From JAVDCA01 sp036491235 (GTDB lineage: Bacteria > Pseudomonadota > Alphaproteobacteria > Rhizobiales > Xanthobacteraceae): DNA of 21,732 bases. Positions 19,514 to 21,732 of the stretch are shown here, piece after piece. The stretch is from NCBI GenBank assembly GCA_036491235.1, contig DASXCK010000396.1:1-21732 (forward strand), read 5' to 3'. Each line of letters opens with the position of its first letter. Position 1 is the stretch's first letter. The notes below the pieces were generated by a model. The model did not search any database. It worked only from the letters and a program-made list of their open reading frames with translations, and had not been told where the DNA came from. Both the position numbers and the translations under genes were made by a program.

Positions 19514-21217
19514 ATGTTGCGCGGATCGATCGCCGGCCTTTCGCTCGGCTTGCGGACAAAGATCCTCGGATTGTTCGCCGTCAGCATCGCCTGCGTGCTG
19601 GCCGCGGCCGCGGTCGGATTTTGGCAGTTCTCGGCGAGCCTCGACGCGTTCAACCGAGACGTGATGACCAGCCAGAACAACGCGATCGGCGTCGTCACCA
19701 TGGAGGCCGACTTCAAGAAGCAGGTGCAGGAGTGGAAGGACACGCTGCTGCGCGGCAAGAAGCCGGACCTGCTCGAGAAGTACTGGGGCAATTTCCAGGC
19801 GCGCGAAGCGGACGTGCGCCGCGAGGCCGAAGGGCTCAGCCGCAGCATCCCGGATGCCGACACGGCGCAGCTCGTGGTGCAGTTTCTTGCCGCACACAGG
19901 AGCATGGGCGAGGCCTATCGGCGCGGGCTCCAGCAATTCAAGGAGCACGACTTCGACAGCGCCGTGGGCGACAAGGCGGTCGCCGGGATCGATCGCGCGC
20001 CGACTGATCTTCTGGGCAAGGCGAAGGAGCGCCTCATGGCAATGGCCGCGGCGCGCGCACGCGAAGCGACCGCCCAGGCGGCGCGCACCACGTGGGTCAC
20101 GGCCCTGCTTCTCGCCGGCGTGACGGTCGTCACGGTGGTGCTGTTCTTTTTCGCCCTCCACCGCAGCGTGGCGCGCCCGCTGACGCAAGTCGTCGGCGTG
20201 CTCGGCGATCTCGCGCGCGGCGATACCGGTGTCGAGGTGAGCGGGCTTGGGCGGCACGACGAGATCGGCGCGGTCGCGAACGCCATGCAGGTCTTCAAGG
20301 AGCGGATGATCGAGAGCGACCGCATGCGCGGCGAGCAGGACGAGCTCAAGCGACGTGCCGAGGCCGACAAGAAGTCCGCGCTCGCCCGCCTGGCGGACGA
20401 ATTCTCCGCCGCGATCGGCAAGGTCGTGGGCGCCATGTCGTCGGCCTCGTCGGGGCTCACGTCGGCCGCCGCCACCTTGACCAGGACGGCGGAGAGCACC
20501 CAAGAGACGTCCGCCACCGCGGCGGCGGCGTCCGAGCAGGCGGCGGGCAATGTCCATTCGGTGGCGACGGCGGCCGAGGAGATGGCGGCCTCGATCGGCG
20601 AGATCGGGCGTCAGGTGCAGGAGTCGAGCCGCATCTCGGGCGATGCGGTCGCCCAGGCGCGCAAGACCGACGAACGGATCGGCAAGCTCGCGCAGTCCGC
20701 CAGCCGCATCGGCGACGTGACGGCGCTGATCACGTCGATCGCGGAGCAGACCAACCTGCTCGCGCTCAATGCCACCATCGAGGCAGCGCGCGCCGGCGCC
20801 GCCGGCAAGGGTTTTGCGGTCGTCGCCCAGGAGGTCAAGCAGCTCGCCGCGCAGACCGCGAAGGCGACGAGCGAGATCAGCGGCCAGATCGCCGAGATGC
20901 AGGCCGCGACCGAGGACTCGGTTTCCGCCATCAAGGAGATCGGCAGCACCATCGGGCACATTTCCGAGATCGCGACCACGATCGCGGCCGCCGTCGAGGA
21001 GCAGGGGGCGGCGACGCGCGAGATCAGCCGCAGCGTGCAGGAGGCAGCCGTCGGAACCGGCAAGGTCGCGCAGGATCTGCGGCAAGTGCGCGACGGCGCG
21101 CAAAAGACCGGCGTTGCGTCGGGCGACGTGCTCTCGGCCGCATCGTCGTTGTCGGACGAGGGCGGGCGCCTCAAGGCGGAGGTGGAGCGGTTCCTCGCCA
21201 ACGTGCGGGCGGCGTAG
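19514..21217 (+). CDS. Methyl-accepting chemotaxis protein
   Basis: A 567-aa transmembrane chemoreceptor. TM1 is about residues 16-38 (ILGLFAVSIACVLAAAAVGFW) and TM2 about 192-214 (VTALLLAGVTVVTVVLFFF). The periplasmic part of about 150 residues between them is helical and unassigned, with KKQVQEWKDTLLRGKKPDLL. A HAMP domain follows (215-267, RPLTQVVGVLGDLARGDTGV then HDEIGAVANAMQVFKE). The signalling domain's conserved hairpin tip begins near 409 (IAEQTNLLALNATIEAARAG, then GKGFAVVAQEVKQLA). EE pairs such as TAAEEMAAS near 353 are possible methylation sites. There is no C-terminal CheR-binding pentapeptide. It starts at ATG 19514 after GGAG; a TTG at 19487 is less likely. No chemotaxis operon is adjacent, so it is an orphan receptor. 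Confidence 0.92.
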   Translation: MLRGSIAGLSLGLRTKILGLFAVSIACVLAAAAVGFWQFSASLDAFNRDVMTSQNNAIGVVTMEADFKKQVQEWKDTLLRGKKPDLLEKYWGNFQAREADVRREAEGLSRSIPDADTAQLVVQFLAAHRSMGEAYRRGLQQFKEHDFDSAVGDKAVAGIDRAPTDLLGKAKERLMAMAAARAREATAQAARTTWVTALLLAGVTVVTVVLFFFALHRSVARPLTQVVGVLGDLARGDTGVEVSGLGRHDEIGAVANAMQVFKERMIESDRMRGEQDELKRRAEADKKSALARLADEFSAAIGKVVGAMSSASSGLTSAAATLTRTAESTQETSATAAAASEQAAGNVHSVATAAEEMAASIGEIGRQVQESSRISGDAVAQARKTDERIGKLAQSASRIGDVTALITSIAEQTNLLALNATIEAARAGAAGKGFAVVAQEVKQLAAQTAKATSEISGQIAEMQAATEDSVSAIKEIGSTIGHISEIATTIAAAVEEQGAATREISRSVQEAAVGTGKVAQDLRQVRDGAQKTGVASGDVLSAASSLSDEGGRLKAEVERFLANVRAA

Positions 21218-21298
21218 AGCGGTCGTAGCCGCATGGAGCTCTCGGGTCTTGCCTTCGGCAAGGCCAAGGGTGAACTCGGCCGAATGCGGGAAAATATT

Positions 21299-21330
21299 GC
21301 CCGGATTGCGCTTCACTCCATCCGGGCTAC
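21299..21330. repeat. Short rhizobial-type hairpin repeat
   Basis: GCCCGGAT (21299-21306) pairs with ATCCGGGC (21320-21327) around TTGCGCTTCACTCC. The sequence matches a frequent GCCCGGATTGCGCTTCGCTCCATCCGGGC element I recognise from Bradyrhizobium-like genomes. A smaller hairpin (CTTGCC-ttc-GGCAAG, 21248-21262) lies upstream. Either may terminate the chemoreceptor transcript before prfC. Confidence 0.6.
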
Positions 21331-21378
21331 CCCAGGCCTCTTGATCCGGCCCCCTTGGCCTGCCACATGCACCCCACC

Positions 21379-21732
21379 ATGAACGAGCAAGTCCCGGCTG
21401 ATTCCGCAGCGGCTGACGTCCCGGCTGCCGCGCCGCAAGCGATTGCGCCCGCCGCCGCGGCGCTCGCGCGCGAGGTCGCGCGGCGACGCACGTTTGCGAT
21501 CATCTCGCACCCCGATGCCGGCAAGACCACGCTGACCGAAAAGCTCCTGTTGTTCGGCGGCGCGATCCAGCTCGCCGGCCAGGTCAAGGCCAAGCGCGAC
21601 CGCCGCTCGACCCGCTCCGACTGGATGGCGATCGAGCGCGAGCGCGGCATCTCGGTCGTCACTTCGGTGATGACCTTCGAGCACGGCGGGAAGGTGTTCA
21701 ACCTGCTCGACACGCCGGGCCATGAGGATTTT
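21379..21732 (+). CDS. prfC: Peptide chain release factor 3, N-terminal part only
   Basis: The gene runs off the right edge with 118 codons present. After an alanine-rich leader of about 30 residues it reads ALAREVARRRTFAIISHPDAGKTTLTEKLLLFGGAIQLAG, containing the P-loop (HPDAGKTT). VKAKRDRRSTRSDWMAIERERGISVVTSVMTFEHGG is the switch-1 region, and LLDTPGHEDF the switch-2 G3 motif. This sequence is distinctive for RF3, the GTPase that removes RF1/RF2 from the ribosome after termination, not EF-G or LepA. The leader is longer than in E. coli RF3. The ATG at 21379 is chosen; an in-frame ATG at 21367 would add four residues, and neither has a clear ribosome site. The rest of the protein is outside the window. 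Confidence 0.93.
   Translation, partial: MNEQVPADSAAADVPAAAPQAIAPAAAALAREVARRRTFAIISHPDAGKTTLTEKLLLFGGAIQLAGQVKAKRDRRSTRSDWMAIERERGISVVTSVMTFEHGGKVFNLLDTPGHEDF

Noticed and set aside
19430..21316. A 628-codon open frame on the minus strand opposite the chemoreceptor gene
   Set aside because: The opposite strand has HAMP and signalling domains. This frame is a compositional shadow rich in Arg, Leu, Gly and His.
1..21732. CRISPR arrays, tRNA genes, insertion sequences or prophage
   Set aside because: Looked for evenly spaced repeats, tRNA-like cloverleaf and TTCGAATC arms, transposase or integrase motifs and found none. The recurring elements are isolated intergenic hairpin repeats.

Overview
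This is a GC-rich bacterial chromosome segment with dense, ordinary gene spacing. The protein families, together with several intergenic inverted repeats of a kind I know from Bradyrhizobium and Rhodopseudomonas-like genomes, suggest an alphaproteobacterium of the order Hyphomicrobiales (Rhizobiales). That placement is inference, because no rRNA or other phylogenetic marker is complete here. I see no tRNA, rRNA, CRISPR array, phage or insertion sequence.

Layout. 1-2381, minus strand: the N-terminal part of a 4-hydroxyproline 2-epimerase, a VOC-fold protein, a RibD/DHFR-fold reductase and a beta-propeller protein. The propeller follows directly on a 407-aa regulator (2381-3604) with a helical-repeat N-terminus and two DNA-binding domains. 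3720-4703, plus: a small membrane protein and an exported DUF1579 protein, set stop-to-start. 4707-6097, minus: a MAPEG membrane protein and a D-2-hydroxyacid dehydrogenase. 6257-8554: a divergent locus with RidA and a DUF1185 'amino acid synthesis' protein on one side, and an XRE-cupin regulator and a GNAT acetyltransferase on the other. A palindromic operator lies between the two arms. 8842-11146, plus: a dicarboxylate/acidic amino acid:cation symporter followed by an ABC-type amino acid binding protein with no ABC permease or ATPase. 11249-14856, minus: a likely operon of a PhnB-like VOC protein, a SAM-methyltransferase-like protein, an exported tyrosinase with plant-PPO-like C-terminal extensions, and a small exported protein. 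14960-16002, plus: an ArsC/YffB-like protein and a LysE-family exporter. 16004-17095, minus: an SsuD-like flavin monooxygenase. 17217-17856, plus: an MNT/HEPN toxin-antitoxin pair that looks decayed. 17895-18671, plus: an SDR protein without the usual catalytic residues. 18812-19252, minus: an exported truncated hemoglobin. 19514-21217, plus: a methyl-accepting chemotaxis protein. 21379-end: the start of prfC (release factor 3).

Most of the window is small metabolic and transport modules with local regulators. The points most worth a second look are four. The MNT antitoxin is frameshifted and its HEPN partner lacks the motif tyrosine. The SDR protein has all four catalytic positions replaced. 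The secondary symporter is paired with an orphan binding protein across a perfect hairpin. The tyrosinase operon includes an unknown secreted companion. Three copies of one modular hairpin repeat lie between genes, two of them carrying a 40-bp module in opposite orientations. I found no clearly new defence or mobile system; the strongest claims are anomalies within known families.
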